59,541 bases of DNA, from NCBI GenBank assembly GCA_030747505.1, contig JASLKQ010000007.1, forward strand, positions 1 to 59,541. Direction: 5' to 3'. The notes beneath the pieces are model-generated. The model was not told the DNA's origin and ran no database searches. It saw nothing but the letters and a program-made list of their open reading frames with translations. The stretch is from Verrucomicrobiota bacterium (GTDB taxonomy: Bacteria > Verrucomicrobiota > Verrucomicrobiia > Limisphaerales > UBA1100). Positions within the stretch are counted from its first letter, which is position 1. Every line of letters starts with the position of its first letter. A program made the translations under genes and the position numbers. This document shows positions 7,604 to 15,991 of this stretch, piece by piece.

Positions 7604-8364
7604 TATTTGAGCAGGCTCCTAACCGCCCGCACCAGTGCCTCGATTCTCCCCTGCATTGGGAAATCGGAAGGTGCCTCACAAGTATAACTGAGCTGAGTTT
7701 TATTCATCACCAGCCAAAAGGCTTCAGGCCATAATTCTCGAAGCTGCGGGTCCAGTTCAGGTACAATCAATCCACGATCATTTTTGCGCCCATCGATTTC
7801 TACCGATTCGTCAATCGGGCAAACGGTTTTCACTGCTTCCAGCACCCGCCGGGGCTTAGTCGGCCTATTATTCATCTTTAGTTCGTAAAAATAAAATCCC
7901 TTCGCTTCCCAGTCCTCATGAAGCTGAATGGTAAAATCCAAATCAGGAAGTGTCTGAAGCCACTGCGTATGCGCACGAATTTCCGGTGTATTTAGGTGTT
8001 TATAATCACGATTGAGATCGTCGCCCGCGGCGTTCTCGCGTGTATTAGCAGGAAAGCCGGTGGGGTTCAGGCAAGGGCTGATCCACAGAGCCGTGTCTTC
8101 AGGCCAGACATTTTCGGTGATGAGCCGACACATGGCCAAAGGTGCCGCCGGTTCATCGCCATGAATACCACTGGAAAGATAGATTTTGCGATGAGCACTT
8201 GCCGGGGCGCGATGCAGTGCCAGAAGGCGAATATTGTTTTCAGTTTCCAGAAAGTTGATAGTCCACCCGTGGGCTTGCGCTGCAATGAGGCAATCATCAA
8301 GGACATCCTCAATAACGATGGTCTCGCCGAAATAGCCCCCATCGTTAAGGCCCGATGGTTTCAC
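7600..8364 (-). CDS. M14-type metallocarboxypeptidase / succinylglutamate-desuccinylase-like protein
   Basis: A 254-residue zinc hydrolase of the carboxypeptidase M14 superfamily. The zinc motif HxxE is visible in SSGIHGDEPAAPL. The substrate-carboxylate Arg is in NPTGFPANTREN followed by DDLNRDY, and the third zinc ligand His is in IQLHEDWEAKGFY. The compact size and the GIHGDEP form resemble murein-peptide amidase A and the aspartoacylase/desuccinylase branch. Likely substrates are small peptides or N-acylated amino acids; neither can be chosen from sequence alone. There is no signal peptide, so it is cytoplasmic. It begins 3 nt after bioB on the same strand, which suggests co-transcription. 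It converges on the dehydrogenase gene with a 4-nt overlap of stop codons. Confidence 0.75.
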   Translation of the reverse strand: MKPSGLNDGGYFGETIVIEDVLDDCLIAAQAHGWTINFLETENNIRLLALHRAPASAHRKIYLSSGIHGDEPAAPLAMCRLITENVWPEDTALWISPCLNPTGFPANTRENAAGDDLNRDYKHLNTPEIRAHTQWLQTLPDLDFTIQLHEDWEAKGFYFYELKMNNRPTKPRRVLEAVKTVCPIDESVEIDGRKNDRGLIVPELDPQLRELWPEAFWLVMNKTQLSYTCEAPSDFPMQGRIEALVRAVRSLLKY

Positions 8365-8367
8365 AGC

Positions 8368-9489
8368 CTAGGCCGTAACCGTCTCGGTAGTCTCAGTTGC
8401 CCCAGAAGTATCGCAAGAATCCTTCTCACCACACCCACAACCACCGGCCTCACTCTCATCAAACTCCTCCCAATCGGGGTCCAATCCTAGATCACGAAGC
8501 ATCTGCAAGTCCTGCTCCACAGGTTGATTTAAGGTAGTAAGATAGTTTCCCACCATCAAAGCACTGGCGCCGGCCTGGAAGACCATACACTGCAGATCGC
8601 GTAAATTCACCGTGCGCCCGCCGGCAATCATGATTTCCTTGCGCGGTAAAATGAATCGGAAACAGGCGATTGTCTTGAGAATTTCCAACGGCGGCAGCGG
8701 GTCCTGCTCGGCAAGCGGCGTGCCTTCGATCGGATTCAAGATGTTGACCGGAACCACGCTGGCATCGATCTCACGTAAACTCATCGCCAAATCACACCGA
8801 TCCTCACGTGTTTCCCCCATGCCAATAATCCCACCACTGCAAATCTTGATACCGGCCTTCTTTAAATAGCCAATGGTGTTGATGCGATCCTCATAGGTGT
8901 GTGTTGTGCAATGCTCGGGAAAGAACCTTTTGGAGCTCTCCAGGTTATGCCCGTAACATTCTAACCCTGCTTCCTTAAGTCGATTAGCCACCTCCTGGCT
9001 TTCAATAAGACCCAGAGAGGCATCGGGACGTGTCTGACCCTGTTCCTTCATCTCGCGGATTCGGTCACATACCTCATCGAGCATAGGTCCTTCTTTAAGC
9101 CCACGCCACGCAGCTACAAGCCCTACCGCCGTCACCCCATTGCGATTGGCTTCTTCACCGGCATCGGCCACCGGCTCAGGATCAACAAATCCATATTTTG
9201 GTGAATCAGTCTGGAAAGCAGCAGACTGGGAACAAAATGAACAATTCTCCGAACAGGCACCCGCCTTGGCGTTTACAATGGAACAAAGATGTATCTTGTT
9301 GCCTTTGTAATGCTCTCGAATTCGGTTTCCCCAGGAAAGCAGGGTGTGAATGTCAGCGCTATTCTCCAGTTTGAACAGGAACATCGCCTCTTCACGATCG
9401 ATCCGCCCTCCATCCAACACACGCTTACCCAAACTAGTAATCCGCGCGGGAACATCTGTAGTTTTGGCGTCAACCTCTGCGGCTATCAT
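8368..9489 (-). CDS. bioB: Biotin synthase
   Basis: A 373-residue radical SAM enzyme that inserts sulfur into dethiobiotin, the last step of biotin synthesis. The [4Fe-4S] motif CxxxCxxC is at Cys79, Cys83 and Cys86 (GACSENCSFCSQS). Further BioB signatures are YGHNLESS, GGIIGMGE, NILNPIEGTPL and MIAGGRTVNLRDLQ, whose Arg belongs to the [2Fe-2S] site. An unusual C-terminal tail beyond the normal end carries GGCGCGEKDSC followed by a Thr/Glu-rich end; the extra cysteines are not part of the standard enzyme. It lies downstream of the DUF309 gene (48-nt gap) and 3 nt before the M14-type gene. No other bio genes are in the window. Confidence 0.95.
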   Translation of the reverse strand: MIAAEVDAKTTDVPARITSLGKRVLDGGRIDREEAMFLFKLENSADIHTLLSWGNRIREHYKGNKIHLCSIVNAKAGACSENCSFCSQSAAFQTDSPKYGFVDPEPVADAGEEANRNGVTAVGLVAAWRGLKEGPMLDEVCDRIREMKEQGQTRPDASLGLIESQEVANRLKEAGLECYGHNLESSKRFFPEHCTTHTYEDRINTIGYLKKAGIKICSGGIIGMGETREDRCDLAMSLREIDASVVPVNILNPIEGTPLAEQDPLPPLEILKTIACFRFILPRKEIMIAGGRTVNLRDLQCMVFQAGASALMVGNYLTTLNQPVEQDLQMLRDLGLDPDWEEFDESEAGGCGCGEKDSCDTSGATETTETVTA

Positions 9490-9537
9490 GGTTGACGAGA
9501 CTAAAAAAGAGACACAAAACAGGCAAGCTCCAGTTGT

Positions 9538-10050
9538 TCAATCAACGCTAAGATTCGGCGCGGTAACCATAGGTAGTGGGTTCACTTTGAACCCACCCTT
9601 TTCCAAATGAGCACACCATTGATCAATGAGACCGAGTGTAACGGTTAAATCCAAGCCGTGATGAAAATCTGGATACATCTCCAGATATGCCCTGGCTTTG
9701 GACAAAAGTATGTGGGCCGGACGCAAACGCGAACCTGCCGCCGGCCATTTCGGGTTGTCATGTATGGTTAAATGCACAAACCCCCCCGCCAGTTGGATTA
9801 GTGCTTTATAGAAATCTGCATCCGGCAAGCCTCTTGATTCCAGCCATAAATCTTCCAGAACATCATGTGCCTCATAATAATCCCCAGCATTAAAGCACTC
9901 AAAAAACCCAAGATATCTCGCATCCCGCCCTTTTCCCTTCAGATGGGCAACGCGCTGATTAATCCTTCCTGTTTTGTGGCTCACTCGAATGATTTTAGTG
10001 TGAATATCCGGCTTTTGACATACCAATGTCACTTGCTCACAAATCCCCAT
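9538..10050 (-). CDS. DUF309 protein
   Basis: A protein of about 170 residues with a DUF309 domain: FFECFNAGDYYEAHDVLEDLWLE, then ALIQLAGGFVHL and a paired His/Glu helical pattern. The function is unknown; the E-H-rich helices look metal-binding. The start at 10050 (MGICEQV) is chosen because the longer frame to 10287 runs through the parB coding region and is low-complexity. Downstream GTG codons near 10032 and 9987 are alternatives. At 10050 its ATG shares the palindrome CCATGG with the parB ATG on the other strand. It leads a minus-strand set with bioB and the M14-type gene. Confidence 0.65.
   Translation of the reverse strand: MGICEQVTLVCQKPDIHTKIIRVSHKTGRINQRVAHLKGKGRDARYLGFFECFNAGDYYEAHDVLEDLWLESRGLPDADFYKALIQLAGGFVHLTIHDNPKWPAAGSRLRPAHILLSKARAYLEMYPDFHHGLDLTVTLGLIDQWCAHLEKGGFKVNPLPMVTAPNLSVD
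10015..10048 (+). promoter_or_regulatory. Candidate parB promoter
   Basis: A perfect TTGACA at 10015-10020 lies 34 nt before the parB ATG. A weak -10 candidate ACAAAT lies at 10039-10044 (spacer 18). Transcription would start at or almost at the ATG. The element lies inside the 5' coding part of the divergent DUF309 gene if that gene starts at 10050. Confidence 0.3.
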
Positions 10051-10969
10051 GGCGAAAACTGGACTAGGCCGCGGACTGGGAGCGTTATTGGGCGGCAAAA
10101 CCGCCGCCGAATCGCATCCTGCCCCAGACACGTCTTCTCCAGAAACAACGCAAGCGACTTTAGCAGGATCGGCATCAACACTCGAAGTTGAAATCACCAA
10201 AATTCGGCCCTGCCCCTCACAGCCGCGCAAGGAATTCGATCGGCAACCCTTGGAAGAGCTCGCTGAATCAATCAAAATCAACGGCATTATTCAGCCCCTA
10301 GTTGCACGCCAAACTGATAACGGACAACTTGAACTCATTGCGGGAGAACGCCGTTGGCGCGCGGCCCAAATTGCAGGCCTCGATACAGTTCCCGTCATTA
10401 TCAGAAAGGCTAATGACGCTCAAGTTCTGGAACTCGCCTTAGTAGAAAACCTGCAGCGCGAGGACCTAAACCCCATTGAAGAGGCCCAAGGCTATGCGCT
10501 CCTTATAGATGCCTTTAATCTTACCCAAGAAGAGACAGCTCAACGGGTCGGCAAAAGCCGTGCGGCAATAGCAAATGCTTTAAGGCTGCTAAATTTACCG
10601 GAGAAAACATTGGACCACCTGAAAGCAGGTCGCTTAAGCGTAGGCCATGCAAAGGTAATTTTGGGCGTCGAGAATGCCAGCCATCAGGATCTGATCAGCG
10701 AAAAGGTACTAAAGGATTCCTTAAGCGTCAGGCAAACCGAAGAGCTGATTGCCGATCTGCTGGACACCTCATCAACCTCAGGAAAAAAGAAAACCGGAGC
10801 CAACCCGAACCGAGAAGTCCACGTGACTTCACTCGAAAACCGGCTTAAAGAAAAACTGGGCACCAAGGTCAGTCTTACCTACCGGGACGGTAAAGGAGCT
10901 CTCACGATTAAATATTTTTCAGACGAGGATCTGGAACGCATCCTCAAGATTCTCGATATTGAAGCGTAA
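10049..10969 (+). CDS. parB: ParB-family chromosome partitioning protein
   Basis: A 306-residue ParB/Spo0J protein: a CTP-dependent clamp that loads at parS sites and spreads to organise origin segregation. It starts with the canonical AKTGLGRGLGALLG. Then come PCPSQPRKEFD, the CTPase/arginine patch LIAGERRWRAAQIAG, the block ALVENLQREDLNPIEEA, and a helix-turn-helix near residues 165-195 (EETAQRVGKSRAAIANAL). The C-terminal dimerisation region follows a Ser/Lys-rich linker. parA is not adjacent and I find no clear parS site in the window, so this may be a split par locus. def follows after 2 nt, indicating an operon. Confidence 0.95.
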   Translation: MAKTGLGRGLGALLGGKTAAESHPAPDTSSPETTQATLAGSASTLEVEITKIRPCPSQPRKEFDRQPLEELAESIKINGIIQPLVARQTDNGQLELIAGERRWRAAQIAGLDTVPVIIRKANDAQVLELALVENLQREDLNPIEEAQGYALLIDAFNLTQEETAQRVGKSRAAIANALRLLNLPEKTLDHLKAGRLSVGHAKVILGVENASHQDLISEKVLKDSLSVRQTEELIADLLDTSSTSGKKKTGANPNREVHVTSLENRLKEKLGTKVSLTYRDGKGALTIKYFSDEDLERILKILDIEA

Positions 10970-10971
10970 AT

Positions 10972-11547
10972 ATGGTGCTTCCTTTAACATATTACGGCAA
11001 CCCGGTATTGCGTCAAAAAGGGAAACCTGTTGAGAGCATCACACCGGAAATCACCCAATTAATTGAGGATATGTTCGATACCATGGAGGAGCATCGGGGC
11101 ATCGGATTAGCCGCCCAACAAATTGGTCAAGCCATTCAACTAACGGTGATTGATATTCGAGCAGTGGAAGACCGCCCCTCAACACTGGAACTAAATGGAG
11201 AAGAAGCCGATCCTCATTCAATAATGCCGCTGGTCCTCTTGAACCCCGAAATAGAGCATTTAGGCCCGGAAGAAACCGGACCAGAGGGCTGCCTGAGTTT
11301 TCCCGAAATCTACGGGGATATCTCCCGCCCCGGACGCATCCGCATCAAAGCACTCAATGAAAAGAGCGAGCCCACCGATTTTATCTGTGGAGGACTGCTC
11401 GCGCGATGCATACAACACGAAACAGATCACTTGCACGGGATCCTGCTTATCGACCGTATGGACCGCGAAACCAAGGCCGAATTAAAGGAAAAACTGGATG
11501 AACTGCTTGAGCAGACAAAGGCCGAATTAATTAAGCCTGAAGACTAG
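10972..11547 (+). CDS. def: Peptide deformylase
   Basis: A 191-residue Fe/Zn enzyme that removes the N-formyl group from nascent proteins. All three motifs are intact: GIGLAAQQIG (43-52), EGCLSFP with the metal ligand Cys107, and QHETDH with His149, Glu150 and His153. A short insertion near residues 65-85 is rich in Glu and Asp. It follows parB by 2 nt and overlaps the rpoN stop by four bases (CTAG) in a convergent arrangement. The usual neighbour fmt is absent here. Confidence 0.95.
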   Translation: MVLPLTYYGNPVLRQKGKPVESITPEITQLIEDMFDTMEEHRGIGLAAQQIGQAIQLTVIDIRAVEDRPSTLELNGEEADPHSIMPLVLLNPEIEHLGPEETGPEGCLSFPEIYGDISRPGRIRIKALNEKSEPTDFICGGLLARCIQHETDHLHGILLIDRMDRETKAELKEKLDELLEQTKAELIKPED

Positions 11548-13058
11548 TACACTCGTCGCATACTCGAGGGTAAAATTCCCAACTCACCGCGGTACTTAGC
11601 CACGGTACGGCGTGCAATCTTCACCTTCTTCTCGCCCATCAGTTTAACGATAGCCTCATCAGAAAGCGGCTTGGCTTTATCCTCATTTTCCACCAACTCT
11701 GAAAGCATCTGTTTCACACTGGTGTTACTCATTCCCTCACCTCCATCCGAAGTCTGAATGGCCCCGGTAAAAAAGTAACGCATCTCAAAGAGACCTTGGG
11801 GTGTTTTCATATACTTGGAGGAAACCGCACGACTAACGGTAGTCTCATGAACTTCCACCTTTTCTGCCACCTCAGCCATAGTCATGGGCTTAAGATGGCC
11901 CACCCCCTTATCGAGAAATTCCGACTGACGAGCTACAATTTCACGGGCAATTTTCAATATAGTATCCTGTCGTTGATGGATGCTTTTAATCAGAAAATTG
12001 CCGTCCCGAATTTTTCCACGAATGTACTCACGGACATCCTTGGAGTCGCGCGCTTGAGACAAAAGATCCTTATAGGCGTTACTGATTCGAATCTGGGGAA
12101 CTTCTTCGCGATTAGAACTTACCTCCCATTTATCGTCCTTCCATTCCACATACACCTCCGGAACAACATACTGCTCGGCGGTCTCCTCATAAGCACTCCC
12201 CGGCCGCGGATCCAATCGGCCGATATTCTCAGCAATATCCTGAACCTCATCAATGCCCACCCCGATGGATTTTGCAATTTCAGGAAACCGGCGTCGACCC
12301 AGTGCATCCATGTGTTTCTCCACAACCAGATACTCTATCGATTCCATTTTCCCAAGGCGCTCGAGCTGAAGCAACAGGCATTCACGCAAATCAGAAGCAC
12401 CCACCCCCGCTGGTTCAAACGAACGAATCACCGAAAGCACTTCATCAACCGTATCTGCATCTGTACCCGCTGCCTTCATCAGCTCCTCCACGGAAGATTG
12501 CAAAAACCCATTCTGATCGATATTCCCAATAATCACCTCAGCCACAGTCATCTCATTCTCATCCAAATCGCTCAAATGCGCCTGCTCCAGCAAGTGATCG
12601 GACAAGGTGCCCTTTGCTGTCAGTGATTCAAAAAGATAATCACGCTTTTCTGTATCCTCCTGACTGGAAATTGGCATGGGAACCGGCTGGGCAGCATTAA
12701 AATGGTCACGCCATTCCTCACTCAGTTCGGCCAACTTTTCCATTTGCGCCTGAAAATCGTCGTAGGGCTCGGAATTCGATTCATCGGTGGGGTCAACTTT
12801 TGTGTCGCCGGGAGGTTCGGCACTCTCATTTTGGTCCGGAGCTCCAATCAGTTCTCCTGACTCTTCGCTGTCCGGTGAAGGTTGATCTTCAGAAGGGACT
12901 TCCTCAAGAACCGGATTCTCCTGAAGCTCTTTATTAACCATTCCCTGCAAATCCAATACAGGTGCTTGCAATAAAGCAAGTGACTGCTGCATTTGAGGAG
13001 ACATCACCTGGACTTGGGCCAGCTTCTGTCCGAGATGCATTCTGGGTTCAAAGGCCAT
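11544..13058 (-). CDS. rpoN: RNA polymerase sigma-54 factor
   Basis: A 504-residue sigma-54. Region I at the N-terminus is Gln-rich (LGQKLAQVQVMSPQMQQSL, then LLQAPVLDLQ). Acidic region II covers about 50-130. The core-binding domain follows, and the C-terminal domain holds the HTH (MAEVAEKVEVHETTVSRAV) and the RpoN box (ARRTVAKYRGELGILPSS near 482-499). It reads -24/-12 promoters when activated by AAA+ enhancer-binding proteins; none is encoded in this window. It is monocistronic or first in its unit, divergent from the WalJ-like gene. Confidence 0.95.
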   Translation of the reverse strand: MAFEPRMHLGQKLAQVQVMSPQMQQSLALLQAPVLDLQGMVNKELQENPVLEEVPSEDQPSPDSEESGELIGAPDQNESAEPPGDTKVDPTDESNSEPYDDFQAQMEKLAELSEEWRDHFNAAQPVPMPISSQEDTEKRDYLFESLTAKGTLSDHLLEQAHLSDLDENEMTVAEVIIGNIDQNGFLQSSVEELMKAAGTDADTVDEVLSVIRSFEPAGVGASDLRECLLLQLERLGKMESIEYLVVEKHMDALGRRRFPEIAKSIGVGIDEVQDIAENIGRLDPRPGSAYEETAEQYVVPEVYVEWKDDKWEVSSNREEVPQIRISNAYKDLLSQARDSKDVREYIRGKIRDGNFLIKSIHQRQDTILKIAREIVARQSEFLDKGVGHLKPMTMAEVAEKVEVHETTVSRAVSSKYMKTPQGLFEMRYFFTGAIQTSDGGEGMSNTSVKQMLSELVENEDKAKPLSDEAIVKLMGEKKVKIARRTVAKYRGELGILPSSMRRVY

Positions 13059-13111
13059 AGTCGGACGGCAAACTCTTATCTAACGTTTTACATGCCCAAA
13101 ATCAAGCTCAA

Positions 13112-13127
13112 TGGCATGCAATCTGCT
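13112..13127 (+). promoter_or_regulatory. Candidate sigma-54 promoter upstream of the WalJ-like gene
   Basis: TGGCATGCAATCTGCT has GG and GC separated by ten bases, as the -24/-12 elements require, with two mismatches to the TGGCACG-N4-TTGCW consensus. It lies between rpoN and the hydrolase gene, pointing to the latter, and would give a leader of about 80 nt. Confidence 0.3.
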
Positions 13128-13161
13128 AGCAACAATAAAGGCACTGTTTCTATCGCCCTTT

Positions 13162-13174
13162 TTCACAGTGTGAA
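13162..13174. promoter_or_regulatory. 13-bp perfect inverted repeat, possible operator
   Basis: TTCACA-G-TGTGAA forms a perfect palindrome around a central G in the rpoN/hydrolase divergent region, 46 bp before the hydrolase start. It may bind a dimeric regulator. The arm order is opposite to a CRP site. Confidence 0.3.
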
Positions 13175-13220
13175 TGAAATGAAATTGTACTGTCTAAGGT
13201 GACCCTCCTAATCTCTTTCA

Positions 13221-14066
13221 ATGGAGTCGGTTCAATTTACTGTTTTTGCCAGTGGCTCCTCTGGCAATGCTGCCTATCTGGAAACGCCGCAAGCACGAGT
13301 ATTAATCGACTGCGGTATCAGCGCCAAACGCATTCGTGAGTGCCTCCTATCGCTCGAGCGTACACCTGAGCGTCTCGATGGAATCCTTATTACCCACGAG
13401 CATTCCGACCATATTGGAGGACTCCGCGTTTTCGCTGCCAAGCTAGGTATTCCTGTCTATTGTAATCGTCATACTGCCTCTGAAATTCAACGAATTCACG
13501 ATACAAAATTTGATTTCCGGATAATTGAAACAGGGCGAGATTTTCAGATTGGTGACACGACTATTGATACTTTCTCCATCCCACATGATGCAATCGACCC
13601 AATCGGTTTTCTCCTGCACACCCCAACTAGTCAAATTGGATTCCTAACTGACATCGGTCACGGAACTCGTCTGATAGCCGATCGAGTAAAGGAAGCTGAA
13701 GTTTTACTTCTGGAAACCAATCATGACGTTGAAATGCTGAATAACGACCCACGTCGTAGCTGGGCATTAAAACAACGAATTATGAGCCGCCATGGACACC
13801 TTTCCAATGAAGGAGCCGCAAAACTATTGGAACAAATAGCCCATGATGATTTGAGGCATGTCTTTTGTGCCCATTTGAGTGGCGATTGTAATACTCCCCA
13901 ACTTGCCAAAAGTGAAATTACTCAAAAATTAGCTCAAATTGGCCTTCCGGGGGTCAAAGTTCACCACACTTATCAATCCAATCCTTCCCCCTCTCTAGAG
14001 ATTTTTGGCAAAAAAGACGCAATTTTGCCTCAAAAAACCGTTGCCACGCCTTCAATTGGTCTCTAG
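13221..14066 (+). CDS. MBL-fold metallo-hydrolase, WalJ/YycJ type
   Basis: A 281-residue metallo-beta-lactamase-fold hydrolase. The metal motif is THEHSDH (58-64), and the other ligands fit SIPHDAIDP, TDIGHG and the C-terminal FCAHLSGDCN. The N-terminal ASGSSGNAAYL and the block LLLETNHDVEML followed by SRHGHLSNEGAA are hallmarks of the YycJ/WalJ subfamily, a probable 5'-3' exonuclease or nuclease linked to cell-wall and DNA processes in Firmicutes. No two-component walRK genes are nearby. The residues after about 245 are a variable tail. Confidence 0.85.
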   Translation: MESVQFTVFASGSSGNAAYLETPQARVLIDCGISAKRIRECLLSLERTPERLDGILITHEHSDHIGGLRVFAAKLGIPVYCNRHTASEIQRIHDTKFDFRIIETGRDFQIGDTTIDTFSIPHDAIDPIGFLLHTPTSQIGFLTDIGHGTRLIADRVKEAEVLLLETNHDVEMLNNDPRRSWALKQRIMSRHGHLSNEGAAKLLEQIAHDDLRHVFCAHLSGDCNTPQLAKSEITQKLAQIGLPGVKVHHTYQSNPSPSLEIFGKKDAILPQKTVATPSIGL

Positions 14067-14140
14067 GGTTTTTTTTAACCAACCAAACTGTGCTCGTTTC
14101 TGGGCGCAAAAACGTAACAGAACAGTATCCTCACCTCACT

Positions 14141-15028
14141 ATGTCTGAACGAATTGGAATCGTCGGAGTTGGCCGAATGGGCGCCAACATGGCCCGCAGG
14201 TTAAATGACCAAAACTTCACCATAACAGCAGTAAATGACGTTAACGCAGAAGCTGCCAAGTCTCTGGCTGAAGAACTCAACTCCACATATTACGATAAAC
14301 TATCCCACGTCACAAAAAACGCTGACGTAATTATCACTGTCGTTACTGACGACAAGGCAATGAAAGGCATTTTTAATGGGACCGGCTCTCTATTGGCCCG
14401 TGCTCATGGCCGTTTATTCATTAACTGTGCAACTGTCAGCCCTTCCACTCATCAACGAGTAGAACAATGGGCCAATAAACATGAAGCTCAAACCTTGGAA
14501 GCCTGCATGGCCAGCTCCATTACTCAAGCTCGCGAAGGGACGCTTTACCTGATGTGCGGTGGCAAACAGACCGCTTTTGACCGAGCCAAACCAATCCTTG
14601 ATGCGCTGTCTAGCACCAACCGTTACATCGGTGACACTGGCAGTGCGGCCAAGTTAAAGGCCCTTGTCAACATGGTCATGAATATCAATACAGCCGGTCT
14701 GGCTGAAGGGTTGGGACTGGCTGATGCCTTGGGACTTAATCTGGCAACAGTCCGTGAAGTCTTTAGTCAAACCGGAGCAAACAGCAGGGTATTGGAAACT
14801 GACGGTGAAGACATGGTGATTAAGGATCACGAATGTTATTTCAGTGCAGCCCACGCGGCCAAAGATAGTGGTATCGCCCTCAAACTCGGCGACGCTGCGG
14901 AATTAAAGCTGCCGTTGGCCAAATCAACTTGGAAACAGTACGAGAAAATGAAGGAGTTGGGCTTGGGTGAACTCGACAAATCGGGTGTAGCTGAACTCAC
15001 CTTTAAGGGACGCACTCTACACTCTTAA
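14141..15028 (+). CDS. NAD(P)-dependent beta-hydroxyacid dehydrogenase (3-hydroxyisobutyrate dehydrogenase family)
   Basis: A 295-residue protein. The Rossmann motif is IGIVGVGRMGANMARRL at the N-terminus, followed by VVTDDKAM, the substrate loop (FINCATVSPSTHQ), ACMASSITQAREGTLYLMCGG, and the catalytic-Lys region GSAAKLKALVNMVMNINTAG. Family members oxidise 3-hydroxyisobutyrate, tartronate semialdehyde or related beta-hydroxyacids, or reduce succinic semialdehyde/glyoxylate. A tartronate-semialdehyde role would fit the hydroxypyruvate-type genes at 4-7 kb but is not proven. The start at 14141 is preferred over the longer frame from 14090 because it begins directly at the Rossmann strand. Confidence 0.85.
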   Translation: MSERIGIVGVGRMGANMARRLNDQNFTITAVNDVNAEAAKSLAEELNSTYYDKLSHVTKNADVIITVVTDDKAMKGIFNGTGSLLARAHGRLFINCATVSPSTHQRVEQWANKHEAQTLEACMASSITQAREGTLYLMCGGKQTAFDRAKPILDALSSTNRYIGDTGSAAKLKALVNMVMNINTAGLAEGLGLADALGLNLATVREVFSQTGANSRVLETDGEDMVIKDHECYFSAAHAAKDSGIALKLGDAAELKLPLAKSTWKQYEKMKELGLGELDKSGVAELTFKGRTLHS

Positions 15029-15049
15029 AGCATCTCTAAAAAATATATC

Positions 15050-15084
15050 CGGAAGCAGGAGGCCTTTCTGCTTCCGTTTTTTTT
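15050..15084 (+). terminator. Strong intrinsic terminator
   Basis: The nine-base perfect stem CGGAAGCAG/CTGCTTCCG (15050-15058 with 15068-15076) has a nine-base loop and is followed by eight T. It closes the dehydrogenase transcript and sits immediately at the 3' end of the convergent UbiA-like gene. On the minus strand the trailing tract is weaker. Confidence 0.92.
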
Positions 15085-15085
15085 G

Positions 15086-15991
15086 TTATGTTGCGGGCAC
15101 CCAACGTTGAGCTGCCAAGGAAAGAAGGAAGCAGCCCAAGAATAATCCAGCCAACTCCGTGGAAACCAGATGAACAGCCAGTAAATCAACCAAGGAAATA
15201 CCCGCCAAAAGCCCGCCGATCGTTTTTCCAACATCTCGTTTTCCCTCCCAAAAGGTGGACCGCAAACACCGGATAATCCATAATCCCAGAATAGCACTAA
15301 CTAACAGGGCGTCTTTTCTGTTCTCTCCGCTCGGATTGAGGAACAAGGCCAACAACAGCGGTGAGCAAAGCAATATGCAAGGCCAATACCTCACCTCACC
15401 CGGCTCACTCTCCACTTTGGCCAAACAACTCAAGCCCGTAACATAAAGGCAAAGTACCAAAGCAGTCCAGGTTGCCAAACCGCTGTTTTGATGGGCGAAA
15501 AAAGAGCCATCCGGGTTGGTGGTTACAAAAGCAAAGGAAGCCGCTAGCAATAAAAGAAAAAAACGGCACAGGGCAATCAGCAACGGTGACCAGGCAATTT
15601 TTTTGTGCAGGAAGTTGTAGATCAGAACACAGTTAAAGAGAGCCAGAGCCAACAACGCCGTTGCCCCGCCCTGCAAGGACAATACTCCCACTCCTGCTGC
15701 CAAAAGTCCGATACCCATCTTCCACACTGCGCCCTCACTGATAACGCCAGAAGGGATCGGACGTTCCTTTCGAAACTGGCGGTCAAACGCTACATCGCAT
15801 GCATCATTGAGATACATGCCTCCCAGATATATCGCCGAAGCCCCGGCACACAACCAGTACAACATCGACCAGTCAACCGGTCCAATACCGGCGTAGCCCA
15901 CACCAATCAACCAACCACAGAGACAATTGCTCCAGATCGTGGGTAAATTGCTCACCCGTCCCAAGATCAGCAATGCGCGCAGGGTTTTCAT
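15086..15991 (-). CDS. eboC: UbiA-like membrane protein EboC
   Basis: A 301-residue polytopic membrane protein of the UbiA prenyltransferase superfamily with about 8-9 hydrophobic helices. The EboC-type start RVSNLPTIWSNCLCGWL and the first Asp motif GGMYLNDACDVAFDRQ (Asn62, Asp63, Asp66, Asp70) with ERPIPSG are clear. I find no second Asp-rich motif (DxxxD) in the C-terminal half, where ordinary UbiA enzymes bind the other side of the Mg-diphosphate; that region reads CLAKVESEPGEVRYW. The start ATG overlaps the eboE stop by 4 nt (ATGA), so the two are translationally coupled. In ebo clusters this protein is thought to act at the membrane in handling an exported metabolite. The substrate here is unknown. 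Confidence 0.85.
   Translation of the reverse strand: MKTLRALLILGRVSNLPTIWSNCLCGWLIGVGYAGIGPVDWSMLYWLCAGASAIYLGGMYLNDACDVAFDRQFRKERPIPSGVISEGAVWKMGIGLLAAGVGVLSLQGGATALLALALFNCVLIYNFLHKKIAWSPLLIALCRFFLLLLAASFAFVTTNPDGSFFAHQNSGLATWTALVLCLYVTGLSCLAKVESEPGEVRYWPCILLCSPLLLALFLNPSGENRKDALLVSAILGLWIIRCLRSTFWEGKRDVGKTIGGLLAGISLVDLLAVHLVSTELAGLFLGCFLLSLAAQRWVPAT

Noticed and set aside
9538-10287. Long form of the DUF309 protein starting at 10287
   Set aside because: The extra 79 residues are the complement of parB and low-complexity. The domain begins after 10050.
10049-10969. parS sites near parB
   Set aside because: I found no copy of the 16-bp TGTTTCACGTGAAACA palindrome or a close variant while reading the window.
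11796-12626. Plus-strand reading frame of 276 codons opposite rpoN
   Set aside because: It is entirely antisense to a certain gene, with His/Asn/Leu-rich composition typical of a shadow frame.
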